From NCBI RefSeq assembly GCF_016427535.1, contig NZ_JAELXV010000002.1:868001-932000 (forward strand): a stretch of 64,000 bases of DNA. The letters are read 5' to 3'. The DNA comes from Hymenobacter sp. BT559 (GTDB lineage: Bacteria > Bacteroidota > Bacteroidia > Cytophagales > Hymenobacteraceae). Below are positions 53,676 to 62,675 of this stretch, piece by piece. Made by a program: the position numbers and the translations under genes. The notes under the pieces were generated by a model, which saw only the letters and a list, made by a program, of their open reading frames with translations, searched no databases and was not told the DNA's origin. How positions within the stretch are numbered: position 1 is the stretch's first letter; each line of letters starts with the position of its first letter.

Positions 53676-54371
53676 ATGATAATAGAGCACCTAGCGCGTA
53701 GTCGTCGCTTGGCCACTACGGCGCTTTATTTACTAGCAATAACAGGGTTGCTGCTGAGTGCCAGCTGCCAACGCCAGCTCAATCAGCGCAATGGCCGCTA
53801 CTACTCGGCCCGCGATATGGTGCGCCTCAAGCGCGGCGAGCGCGTGGCAGCGCGCCCCGGCAGCCGGCCTGCCAGTCGCCCGGCTTTGGCCAAAAGCAAA
53901 GTGAAAACGAGCACGCCCAGCGGTAGCGGCACGGTAGTAGCCAAAACTGTAACCAAGCGCCCGGCGCGCATAGGCAACGCCACAGGGGCCCTCGCTAGCG
54001 TTATCGAAAACGCCCGCGCCTACTACGGCGTGCCCTACCTCTTCGGCGGCACCACCCGCCTAGGTATGGACTGTTCGGCCCTACTGCAGCTGTCTTTTGC
54101 CGATGCGGGCATTGATATTCCGCGCTCGTCCAACGAGCAGGCGGCCTGGGGCGAGCCCGTGAAGCCGACCGAGCTGCGGCCCGGCGATTTTTTATTTTTT
54201 GGGGCCTCGCCCGGCTCGCCCATCATCACCCACGTGGGCATGGTGACGGTAGTCGACAGCGAAGGCGTCGAATTTATTCATGCGTCAACCTCGCTGGGCG
54301 TTACCGAAAACAGCTTTGAGCTAGACTATTACCTCAGCCGCTTCATTCGGGCTGTGCGCCCTAGGTTGTAA
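53676..54371 (+). CDS. NlpC/P60 (C40) family cell-wall hydrolase lipoprotein
   Basis: A lipoprotein (signal core LYLLAITGLLL, lipobox LSASC) with a basic Pro/Ser/Lys linker and a C-terminal C40 domain. Catalytic residues: Cys133 in GMDCSALLQ, His186 in THVGMV and His202 in FIHAST, counted from ATG 53676 (231 residues). The enzyme should cut the stem peptide of peptidoglycan at the D-Glu-diamino-acid bond. ATG 53646 is an alternative start that would be almost leaderless relative to the -7 box. Divergent from the GlcD gene. Confidence 0.92.
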   Translation: MIIEHLARSRRLATTALYLLAITGLLLSASCQRQLNQRNGRYYSARDMVRLKRGERVAARPGSRPASRPALAKSKVKTSTPSGSGTVVAKTVTKRPARIGNATGALASVIENARAYYGVPYLFGGTTRLGMDCSALLQLSFADAGIDIPRSSNEQAAWGEPVKPTELRPGDFLFFGASPGSPIITHVGMVTVVDSEGVEFIHASTSLGVTENSFELDYYLSRFIRAVRPRL

Positions 54372-54457
54372 AAAACAGCACGCGAAAGCCAAAGCGAGAA
54401 GGAGCGCTGGGGCGGTTTGGTAACATTGGGGTAATATGAGGGGGGAAGCGGCGATGG

Positions 54458-54465
54458 TACCTTTG
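54458..54465 (+). promoter_or_regulatory. -7 box of TonB-dependent receptor 1 (TACCTTTG)
   Basis: Exact TAnnTTTG match 43 bases before the ATG at 54509. The second receptor has the same eight-base word at a similar distance. Confidence 0.7.
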
Positions 54466-54508
54466 CAGTACTATTTAATCCGGTTTTTTTACCTTCTTTC
54501 AGCTTCCT

Positions 54509-57500
54509 ATGAAGTTACTTTACCTGCGACGTACCCTGTTGCTGCTCTTGCTACTCACGGCCCACCTAGGATGGGGCCAGGGTGCAACCACCGCCGCCAT
54601 GAGCGGCACTATCACCGACAGCAAAGGGGAAAAGCTGCCAGGCGCCACGGTTATTGCCGTGCATACACCCACCAATACACAGTACGTGGCGCCCACCAAT
54701 ACCGACGGGCGTTTCAATATCCAGAACATGCGCGTGGGTGGCCCCTACAGCGTGCGCATCACGTTTGTAGGCTACCAGGACTACACCCGGGCGGGCGTAA
54801 ACCTGACGCTGGCTGAGAACTTCCGCCTCGACGCCAAGCTGAGCGAAAGCTCGACCCAGCTAACCGAGGTAGCCGTGACCGGCCGCCAAAACCCGGTTAT
54901 CAACGCGGACCGTACGGGAGCCGCTACCACGATTCAGCGCCAGCAAATTGAGCGCCTCCCCACCATCAACCGCTCGTTTCAGGAGCTGACGCGCCTCACG
55001 CCGCAGTCGAGCGGCAACTCTTTCGCAGGCCGCAACAACCTGTATAATAACATCACCATCGACGGGGCTATTTTCAATAACTCCTTCGGCCTGTCGGGCA
55101 ACTCTATTGGCAGCCAAACCAATGCGCAGCCTATCTCGCTCGACGCCATAGACCAGATTCAGGTAAGCATTGCGCCCTACGACGTGCGTCAGGGCTCGTT
55201 TACCGGTGCTGGCATCAACGCCGTTACCCGCTCGGGTACCAACAAGTTTTCGGCCAGCGTCTACGGGTTCTACCGCAATCAGGAGATGGTGGGCAGCAAG
55301 GTCGGAACTACCAACCAGCCCCTGGCCAACTTCAACCTCTACAATATTGGCTTTCGCTTTGGCGGCCCCATTGTAAAGGACAAGCTGTTCTTCTTTTTGA
55401 ACGCCGAGCGCGAGCGCCGCAACGACCCGCCGACCGGCAACTACTCGGCCAACCGCGGCACGGCGGGCGCCGCCGTATCGGCCGTGTCGGCCACCGACCT
55501 CGATGCCCTAGGTAGCTTTTTGAACACCAACTACGGCTTTAACCCCGGCCCCTACGAAGGCTACCAACTGGCGTCTAACAGCGATAAGATTACGGCCAAG
55601 CTCGACTGGAACATCAGCCAGAGCCACCGTTTCAATATCAAATACAACTACCTGCGGTCGTACCGCGATGTGGCGCCCAATGCGTCGGGTGCCATTGGCA
55701 GCAGCGGCCGGGTGCAGTCTATTTTCGGGCTGCCCTACCTCTCGTCTTATTACCGCATCAACAACAACCTCAACTCGTTTATTGCCGAGCTGAACAGCAC
55801 CTTCGGGGCACGCTTTGCCAACAACCTGACGGCCGGCTACCTAGCCAACCGCGACTTCCGTGAAAGCCCGACGGGCTCGATTTTTCCGCTGGTTGACATC
55901 GGCAACAGCTCCAACCTGAGCGCAGTGGGCTCCCGGGTTACGGCTTCGCAGGAGCTGACGGCATTCGGCTTCGAGCCATTTTCTGCTTTCAATCTGCTGA
56001 ACAGCGACACGTATCAGCTAGGCGACAACTTCACGGCCTACCTAGGCAAGCACAACGTGACGGTGGGTACTTACAACGAGCTGTATAAATTCACCAACGG
56101 CTTTGCACCGCAGTACTACGGCGCGTTCGTGTACAACTCGCTGCAAGATTTCTACGCCTCGGCTGCTACGGCCACTTCGCCTTACGGCTACAATTATTCG
56201 AACGGCGCCCTGACGCCTCGCTCGCAGGCCGATGGCTTGCGCTCGGCGCAGCGCTACCAGGTGCGGTACTCGGCACTTCCCGATGGGTCATTCCCGTTTG
56301 CCGTGACCAAAGCCGCGCAGCTGGGTCTTTATGTGCAAGATGAGTGGTCGCCCATCAGCAACCTCAAGCTGACCTACGGCATCCGGGCCGACTTGCCCAT
56401 CATCTTCTCCGATATTGAGCAAAACGAAGGCCTCGCGCGCCTGACCGGCTTCCGCGACAACATCCGGATTAACACAAGCCAGACGCCCAAGAAAACGCCG
56501 CTTTTCTCGCCCCGCGTGGGTTTCAACTGGGATGTGAATGACGACAAGAAAACGCAGCTGCGGGGCGGTACGGGTATTTTCACCGGCCGCGTACCCTTCG
56601 TGTGGATATCTAACCAGGCCAGCAACAACGGCGTGCAGTTTGGTTCGATTGACGTGCAGGGTACGGCCGCGGGCTACAGCTTTAGCCCTAACGTAGACCA
56701 GTACCGCAACCAGCTTACAGCGGCCGGCGCCAACACCTCGTACAACGTGGCCTTCACCGCAAACTCGTTTAAGTTTCCGCAGGTGTACCGGAGCAACCTA
56801 GCCATTGACAAAGAGCTATTTGGCGGCGTAATTGCCACGCTGGAAGGCATTTACACCAAAGACTTGAACGCGGTATACTTCCAGAACGTGAACCTGCCGT
56901 ACTCGACGACCAATGCTGTTTCGTCGGCCACGGACGCTACTTCTGGCGACCGCCGTCCCATTTTCTACACCACTACGTCGCGCACAGCCCCCGGCGCGTT
57001 TGCCCCCACCAACCGTATCTACGGCCAGGTGCTGAATGGTGCGCCCGTTATCACGCCTACTACTTACTCGCTGAATAGCCCCAATATCACGGACGCTATT
57101 CTGCTGAATAATACCAACAAAGGCTACTCGTATACCCTCACCGCCCAGCTGCAAAAGTCGTTTAGCAACGGCCTCTACGCCATGGCGGCCTACACCTACG
57201 CCGATTCGCGCTCGGTTAACGACGGGGGCACCATTGCGCAGTCGAGCTGGGCCGGCCGCCCCGTATCGGGCGACCCCAACGCCGATGTCCTAGGTTACTC
57301 GCAGTTCGTGGTGCCGAGCCGCGTCATTGGCTCGCTGGCCTACCGCTTCGAGTACCTGCACCACCTGGCCACCAGCATCTCTCTGTTCTACGAAGGAGCA
57401 TCGACTGGGCGCTTTTCCTATGTGTATAGCGGCGACATGAACGGCGACAACGTGCAGGGCAACGACCTGATGTACATTCCGCGCAGCCAGGACGAAATCA

Positions 57501-58000
57501 TTCTGACCGACCGTACTCTGCTCACGGGTACCGCCTCGCAGTACGTGTACACGGCCGCTCAGCAGTGGACCGACCTGAATAGCTTCATCAACCAGGATAA
57601 GTACCTCAGCCAACACCGCGGCGAGTACGCAGCCCGCAATGGCGCTCTCCAGCCCTGGCAGCACCGCCTCGATTTCCGCCTGCTGCAAGACATCTTCACC
57701 AACATCGGCGAAAACCGCAACTCACTGCAGCTAAGCGTAGATATTTTCAACATCGGTAACCTAATTAACCGCAACTGGGGCATCTACCGCTTCCAGTACA
57801 CGGCTTCGCCGCTGGCCTTCCAGAACTACGACGCGCAGGGCCGCCCTACCTTCCAGTACCAGTACGCCACGGCCCCCAGCCGCTCGGCGGCCGGCGTCGT
57901 AACGCCTGCCCAGACCCTGGACACGACCTACCGCCCCGATGTCACGACCCTAGCCTCGCGCTGGCAAATGCAACTAGGTATTCGCTATATATTCAACTAA
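54509..58000 (+). CDS. TonB-dependent receptor with carboxypeptidase-regulatory-like domain, copy 1
   Basis: A 1163-residue outer-membrane receptor. Signal peptide core TLLLLLLLTAHLGW, cleaved probably after WGQ. Then the CarboxypepD_reg-like domain (about 28-110, SGTITDSKGEKLPGATV and FVGYQ), a plug domain (about 115-240, VSIAPYDVRQGSFTGAGINA) and a long beta-barrel ending MQLGIRYIFN with a terminal aromatic. No SusD gene is adjacent, so it is of the Oar-like type rather than a SusC. Ligand unknown. The leader is CT-rich. It is followed by a terminator and a second, paralogous receptor. Confidence 0.93.
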   Translation: MKLLYLRRTLLLLLLLTAHLGWGQGATTAAMSGTITDSKGEKLPGATVIAVHTPTNTQYVAPTNTDGRFNIQNMRVGGPYSVRITFVGYQDYTRAGVNLTLAENFRLDAKLSESSTQLTEVAVTGRQNPVINADRTGAATTIQRQQIERLPTINRSFQELTRLTPQSSGNSFAGRNNLYNNITIDGAIFNNSFGLSGNSIGSQTNAQPISLDAIDQIQVSIAPYDVRQGSFTGAGINAVTRSGTNKFSASVYGFYRNQEMVGSKVGTTNQPLANFNLYNIGFRFGGPIVKDKLFFFLNAERERRNDPPTGNYSANRGTAGAAVSAVSATDLDALGSFLNTNYGFNPGPYEGYQLASNSDKITAKLDWNISQSHRFNIKYNYLRSYRDVAPNASGAIGSSGRVQSIFGLPYLSSYYRINNNLNSFIAELNSTFGARFANNLTAGYLANRDFRESPTGSIFPLVDIGNSSNLSAVGSRVTASQELTAFGFEPFSAFNLLNSDTYQLGDNFTAYLGKHNVTVGTYNELYKFTNGFAPQYYGAFVYNSLQDFYASAATATSPYGYNYSNGALTPRSQADGLRSAQRYQVRYSALPDGSFPFAVTKAAQLGLYVQDEWSPISNLKLTYGIRADLPIIFSDIEQNEGLARLTGFRDNIRINTSQTPKKTPLFSPRVGFNWDVNDDKKTQLRGGTGIFTGRVPFVWISNQASNNGVQFGSIDVQGTAAGYSFSPNVDQYRNQLTAAGANTSYNVAFTANSFKFPQVYRSNLAIDKELFGGVIATLEGIYTKDLNAVYFQNVNLPYSTTNAVSSATDATSGDRRPIFYTTTSRTAPGAFAPTNRIYGQVLNGAPVITPTTYSLNSPNITDAILLNNTNKGYSYTLTAQLQKSFSNGLYAMAAYTYADSRSVNDGGTIAQSSWAGRPVSGDPNADVLGYSQFVVPSRVIGSLAYRFEYLHHLATSISLFYEGASTGRFSYVYSGDMNGDNVQGNDLMYIPRSQDEIILTDRTLLTGTASQYVYTAAQQWTDLNSFINQDKYLSQHRGEYAARNGALQPWQHRLDFRLLQDIFTNIGENRNSLQLSVDIFNIGNLINRNWGIYRFQYTASPLAFQNYDAQGRPTFQYQYATAPSRSAAGVVTPAQTLDTTYRPDVTTLASRWQMQLGIRYIFN

Positions 58001-58041
58001 TAATGCAATTTGAAAGGGCACTATAACGTGCCCTTAGTAGG

Positions 58042-58079
58042 AGAGCCAGCGGACGCCTAGTTCCGCTGGCTCTTTTTTA
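58042..58079 (+). terminator. terminator after TonB-dependent receptor 1
   Basis: A 12-bp perfect stem (58042-58053 with 58062-58073) followed by T6. A smaller AAGGGCAC/GTGCCCTT hairpin lies just upstream. Confidence 0.9.
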
Positions 58080-58246
58080 TGGCCCATTGCGCAGTTACGT
58101 AACAAACGCGTAACATTGCGAGAGCGTCGAGCTAACGCATAGATTACGTGGGTGTTATTAGCTTATTGCCGATGGGATAAAAAGAATGAACAACTTTTTT
58201 TGTCTTTGTAAATAGTTTCTAAAGCCAGTGGCCTACAGGCAGCACG

Positions 58247-58254
58247 TACCTTTG
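58247..58254 (+). promoter_or_regulatory. -7 box of TonB-dependent receptor 2 (TACCTTTG)
   Basis: Exact TAnnTTTG match 45 bases before the ATG at 58300. It argues for 58300 as the true start instead of the in-frame GTG at 58258. Confidence 0.7.
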
Positions 58255-58299
58255 TAAGTGTATTTGCCAATACGCGCTTTTTACCTTTTTACCTATTTT

Positions 58300-61200
58300 A
58301 TGAAAAAACTACATCTACGACACTTTGCTTGTCTGCTGATGTTGTTGTTCACCGCCCACTGGAGTTGGGGGCAAGGGACGACTACTTCATCCATGAGCGG
58401 CATTATTACCGACCAGAAGGGGGAAGGTCTGCCGGGGGCAACAGTTATTGCCATTCACACACCAACTAACACGCAGTACGTAGGGCCCACTAATTCGCAG
58501 GGCCGCTTCAACCTTCAAAACATGCGCGTAGGTGGCCCTTACACTGTGCGCGTCTCCTTTGTAGGTTTTCAAGAAGTTAGCCGCAATAATATCCAGTTGA
58601 CGATTGGTCAGGACTACCGCCTCGACATCAAGATGCTGGAAGCTACTACCGAGCTGGGTGCTGTAACTATCACGGCAGTTGACCCTCGCTCGACGCTGAA
58701 CGCCGAGCGCTCGGGCCCGGTAAACAATATCAGCACCGAGCAGCTACAGCAATTACCTACTATCACGCGTAGCCTCAACGACTTTCTACGTACCACGCCT
58801 CAATCTTCGCCGACTTCGCAAGGTGCTATTGGCGGTGGCAACTACCGTCAGAACAACATTACGATTGACGGCTCAGACTTCAACAATAACTTCGGTATCG
58901 GCGGCAACCTCCCCGCCAACGGCTACCCGGTTTCGCTCGACGCTATCGAAGCCCTGACGGTAAGCCTCTCGCCCTTCGACGTCCGTCAGTCGGGCTTCGT
59001 AGGTAGCGCCGTAAACGCCGTTACCCGTTCGGGCTCCAACCAAGTAACTGGTTCGGTATACGGATTCTATCGTAACCAAAACTACATCGGCCGGAAAGTG
59101 GGTAGCAACGAGTTGCCTCCCCTCAACAACACGTCGGTAAAGCAATACGGCTTCCGCCTAGGTGGCCCTATTGTGAAAGATAAGCTCTTCTTCTTCGTTA
59201 ACGCCGAGCGCAATACCGAAGATGTCTTAGGTCAGCAGAATATTGCTTCTACCGGTGGTGCTGCAGACGCAGCCATAGGCGCTACTTACGGTTCGGCTGG
59301 CAACATTGCGCGGCCCAGTGCTAATTACCTCAACGGGATTAGCAACTACTTGCAGAGCACCTATGGCTATGCTGCCGGTCCCTACCAAGGCTATAATTTC
59401 CAGAACGAAAGAACGCAAGTACTAGGTCGCCTAGACTGGAACATCAATAGTAAGAATCACTTGTCGGTACGCTACAACCAGGTAACGAGCAAAACGCCTT
59501 CGTTTGTGAGCACCTCGCGTAGCCCCCTAGGTAACTTTCCTAACTCGCGAACCAGCCTGTTTGCGTTGCCATTCGCTAATGCGAACTATGCAACCAACTA
59601 CAACTTCTACTCGGGCGCAATAGAATTGAACTCGACCATTGGTACGCGCTTTTTCAATACCCTGCGTGGCACGTACACGCACCAAAACGAACCCCGTAGC
59701 TCGAATAGCTCGCCTTTCCCATTCGTGGATATTCTGGATGGTTCGGTAGGACGTAATACCACCACTGGCGGCTTCGGCTCTTACAGCACTCCTCTCACAT
59801 CGTTTGGCTACGAGCCCTTCTCGCTGGGTAACCTACGCGACGTAGAAACCTATTCGGCAGTAGACTTTATCTCGGCCACTTTCGGTAAGCATACTGCTAC
59901 CTTCGGCGGCCAGTTTGACCTGCAAAGCACGAAAAACGGCTTTCAGCGTTTTGCTAGCAGCTACTACACCTACAACACTTGGGATGATTTTGTGAACGGC
60001 GCCAACCCGGTTGACTTTGCCATCACTTACTCGTTGCTCCCCAATTTTGAGCAGGCTTATCCTCGCTTCAAAACGGCCCAGTATTCACTATACGCGCAGG
60101 ATGAGTTCAACATCAGCGACAACTTCCGCCTGACCTACGGCTTGCGCGCCGAGTTGAACAACTACTTGAACGTGCGCGAAATTCAGACGCACCCTCTGAT
60201 TGCTTATTCAAACACAGCAACGCAAACACCGCGCAACTTCATCGACAACCAGACTATCGACACGGGCGTGCTACCCAAGAACCGTGTGCTATTATCACCG
60301 CGTATTGGCTTTAACTGGGATGTGAAAGGTGACCGTACCCTACAGCTGCGCGGTGGCTCGGGTATTTTCACCGGCAAAGTGCCCACCGTATGGATTGTGG
60401 CCCAGTCAGGTGATGCTGGTCTAATTCAGGTGACGCAGACCTATACTACGGTTGGCTCCACGACCACTGGTACTGGCACAAACGCCGTTACGACCCCTGG
60501 CATAAATCCTGCCGGCGTATATGGCAACCTGCCTGGCTTCGCTAACGGTGTACTGCCCTTTAGCGCCGACCCCAACGCTCACCGCCCAGCTACGCCGCCG
60601 GCTGCTGGCACGGTAGTGCCCAGCACAATCAGCGCTACGAACCCCGATTTCCGTAACCCGCAGACGTGGAAAAGCAGCCTAGCACTTGATGCTAAATTGC
60701 CCGGTGGTATCGTTGGTACTATCGAAGGCTTGTACAACCGTGACCTCATTGTGGCCTACGGTCAGAACTACAACTTGGTTAACCCCACGACCCTGACCAC
60801 TAACGGCAATGATAAGCGTGACATTTACCCAGCCGACGCCGCGCAGAAGTTTGTTAATCCTGTTTATAACGGCTCATTTACCCGGACCGGTAACGCTCGC
60901 GCTTCAGCCCTCAACGCTATTGTGCTCTCGAACGGCTATAAGGGATACAACTGGTCGGTAACGGGCCAACTGCGCAAGCAATTCCGCAACGGCATGGAAG
61001 CCATGGTAGCTTATACTCGTAGCGATGCGCGCGTTATGTTTGACGGCACTGGCGACCAATTGCTGAACACGTGGTCGGGCAACTACATTGTAGGCAATGC
61101 CAACCACCCCCAGCTGAGCTACGCTAACTATGTAGTGCCTGACCGGGTAGTAGCTTCGCTAAACTACCGTAAGGAATACCTCAAGCACCTAGGCACGCAG

Positions 61201-61797
61201 ATTTCGCTCTTCTACTCAGGCTCTATCCAAGGCCGCTACTCGTACATCTACGGCAGCGACTTCAACGGCGATGGCCAGACCAACGACCTGATGTACATTC
61301 CGAAGGATGCATCGGAAATCAATTTCGCGCCTATAACTACGGGTCCTACTGGCAACCAAACGGTTGTGTTCACGGCTGACCAGCAAAAAGCTGCTTTCTT
61401 CGCCTACATCGCGCAAGACTCTTATTTGAGCAAGCACCAAGGCGAATATGCCCAGCGTAACGGTGCCACTTTGCCCTGGCGCAACCAGATTGACGTGCGT
61501 TTCGCCCAAGATATCTTCGTAGCTGGTGCAACCCGCAATACGCTGCAGTTTACCGTAGATATCTTCAACTTTGGTAACCTAATCAACCGTAACTGGGGTA
61601 TCTACCAAACCAACCCCATCCTGAGCGGTGGTGGTGCGACTCTGATATCGCCAACAGCGGTAGCTAACAATAACGGTGCACCAACCTTCCGCATGAATAC
61701 GTTTGGTGGTGCTTTGGTTAGCAATTCGCTTATCAACACGGTATCGACAGCGTCAACGTACTACATGCAAATTGGCCTACGCTACTCGTTCAACTAG
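58300..61797 (+). CDS. TonB-dependent receptor with carboxypeptidase-regulatory-like domain, copy 2
   Basis: A 1165-residue paralogue of the receptor at 54509, with the same layout: signal peptide (CLLMLLFTAHWSWG), CarboxypepD_reg-like domain (SGIITDQKGEGLPGATV), plug (VSLSPFDVRQSGFVGSAVNA) and barrel ending LRYSFN. The two N-terminal domains are very similar and share a PTNTQYVxPTN segment; the barrel loops differ in length and sequence, so they probably bind different ligands. Codon use differs: more GGT, GCT, ACT and CGT codons and lower GC than copy 1, possibly because of high expression. Own promoter and terminator. Confidence 0.93.
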   Translation: MKKLHLRHFACLLMLLFTAHWSWGQGTTTSSMSGIITDQKGEGLPGATVIAIHTPTNTQYVGPTNSQGRFNLQNMRVGGPYTVRVSFVGFQEVSRNNIQLTIGQDYRLDIKMLEATTELGAVTITAVDPRSTLNAERSGPVNNISTEQLQQLPTITRSLNDFLRTTPQSSPTSQGAIGGGNYRQNNITIDGSDFNNNFGIGGNLPANGYPVSLDAIEALTVSLSPFDVRQSGFVGSAVNAVTRSGSNQVTGSVYGFYRNQNYIGRKVGSNELPPLNNTSVKQYGFRLGGPIVKDKLFFFVNAERNTEDVLGQQNIASTGGAADAAIGATYGSAGNIARPSANYLNGISNYLQSTYGYAAGPYQGYNFQNERTQVLGRLDWNINSKNHLSVRYNQVTSKTPSFVSTSRSPLGNFPNSRTSLFALPFANANYATNYNFYSGAIELNSTIGTRFFNTLRGTYTHQNEPRSSNSSPFPFVDILDGSVGRNTTTGGFGSYSTPLTSFGYEPFSLGNLRDVETYSAVDFISATFGKHTATFGGQFDLQSTKNGFQRFASSYYTYNTWDDFVNGANPVDFAITYSLLPNFEQAYPRFKTAQYSLYAQDEFNISDNFRLTYGLRAELNNYLNVREIQTHPLIAYSNTATQTPRNFIDNQTIDTGVLPKNRVLLSPRIGFNWDVKGDRTLQLRGGSGIFTGKVPTVWIVAQSGDAGLIQVTQTYTTVGSTTTGTGTNAVTTPGINPAGVYGNLPGFANGVLPFSADPNAHRPATPPAAGTVVPSTISATNPDFRNPQTWKSSLALDAKLPGGIVGTIEGLYNRDLIVAYGQNYNLVNPTTLTTNGNDKRDIYPADAAQKFVNPVYNGSFTRTGNARASALNAIVLSNGYKGYNWSVTGQLRKQFRNGMEAMVAYTRSDARVMFDGTGDQLLNTWSGNYIVGNANHPQLSYANYVVPDRVVASLNYRKEYLKHLGTQISLFYSGSIQGRYSYIYGSDFNGDGQTNDLMYIPKDASEINFAPITTGPTGNQTVVFTADQQKAAFFAYIAQDSYLSKHQGEYAQRNGATLPWRNQIDVRFAQDIFVAGATRNTLQFTVDIFNFGNLINRNWGIYQTNPILSGGGATLISPTAVANNNGAPTFRMNTFGGALVSNSLINTVSTASTYYMQIGLRYSFN

Positions 61798-61812
61798 TAG
61801 CTGCCAACGATT

Positions 61813-61845
61813 AAAAAGGTGGAGAGCAATCTCCACCTTTTTTTT
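61813..61845 (+). terminator. terminator after TonB-dependent receptor 2
   Basis: A 12-bp perfect stem (AAAAAGGTGGAG with CTCCACCTTTTT) and a longer T run. Confidence 0.93.
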
Positions 61846-61911
61846 ATGTCTGATTTTCGGCTACTTACTAAAAAGATGGACGCTATTGCTTGCACGAACC
61901 AATATTCACCG

Positions 61912-61919
61912 TACTTTTG
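61912..61919 (+). promoter_or_regulatory. -7 box of tRNA-Ala (TACTTTTG)
   Basis: Exact TAnnTTTG match 40 bases before the tRNA. A TTG-type -33 element lies at 61890-61892 with 19 bases between the two. Confidence 0.7.
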
Positions 61920-61959
61920 CACAACCAAAACGCAAATGGCGCCGCGGTTAGCAAAAGAA

Positions 61960-62033
<74 letters not shown>

Positions 62034-62043
62034 CTCTGATTAC

Positions 62044-62073
62044 AAAAAAGGCACCTCGCGAGGTGCCTTTTTT
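62044..62073. terminator. bidirectional terminator between tRNA-Ala and fur-like gene
   Basis: A perfect 15-bp palindrome (AAAAAAGGCACCTCG and its complement) with A6 and T6 ends, able to end transcription from both sides. Confidence 0.92.
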
Positions 62074-62095
62074 CGTTTATAGCCGGCCTAGGTCC

Positions 62096-62554
62096 CTATG
62101 CGGGCTGACAAAGCTGGCACACGCCCGACAGCAGGAAGTCGCGTCGCTCAGCTTGGAAACCACCGGGCAGTTGCACTGCCGGAATGGCCACTTGGCTGAG
62201 GCAATAAGTATGGTGGCAGGTGCTGCACTTGAAGTGCACGTGGTTATCGAAGTGGGCGTGGGCGCTGCACTCGATAGAGCAGGCGGCGTAGCGCAATACA
62301 TCAGTATCGTCGATGACGCGGTGGATGAGCCCGTTTTGCTCGAAGCTCTTGAGGGTGCGGTACAGCGTAATGCGGTCGACATCGGCTCCAATTTCTTGCT
62401 CAATCTCGGCCCCGGTGAGTGCGTAGCCTTTGCCCGATACGGCTGCCAGCACGGCTCGGCGCACAGGAGTTTGGCGCAGGCCGTGGCGCAGCAGCGTTTG
62501 AGTAAGACGGTCGTTGGCGGTGGGCGGCGGGGTAGTGGGGGCAGGAGCAATCAT
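62096..62554 (-). CDS. Fur family metal-responsive transcription regulator
   Basis: A 152-residue Fur-type repressor. The winged-helix DNA-binding domain covers about residues 14-85 (LTGAEIEQEIG and RITLYRTLKSFEQNGLIHRV). The dimerisation/metal domain follows with the HxHF segments (HAHFDNHVHFKC), CSTC (about 110) and the final CQLC pair, two CxxC structural zinc sites. It could be Fur, Zur or PerR; the sequence alone does not decide. No target gene is adjacent. A TATTTTTG box ends four bases before the ATG, so the transcript is leaderless or almost so. Confidence 0.92.
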   Translation of the reverse strand: MIAPAPTTPPPTANDRLTQTLLRHGLRQTPVRRAVLAAVSGKGYALTGAEIEQEIGADVDRITLYRTLKSFEQNGLIHRVIDDTDVLRYAACSIECSAHAHFDNHVHFKCSTCHHTYCLSQVAIPAVQLPGGFQAERRDFLLSGVCQLCQPA

Positions 62555-62558
62555 ACGT

Positions 62559-62566
62559 CAAAAATA
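62559..62566 (-). promoter_or_regulatory. -7 box of the fur-like gene (TATTTTTG on minus strand)
   Basis: Exact TAnnTTTG match with four bases between the box and the ATG whose A is at 62554. Confidence 0.65.
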
Positions 62567-62621
62567 GGGGCGATGCGACTTCTTTAAACAGCGTAGACCT
62601 ACCTAGGGTTCGCGGAGCCAG

Positions 62622-62629
62622 TACCTTTG
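62622..62629 (+). promoter_or_regulatory. -7 box of the GT39-type gene (TACCTTTG)
   Basis: Exact TAnnTTTG match 46 bases before the GTG start at 62676. An ATG at 62637 opens only a nine-codon frame. Confidence 0.6.
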
Positions 62630-62675
62630 CGGGGCGATGCGCTACCTAGAGCACCGCTTTACTTAAGCTTACCTA

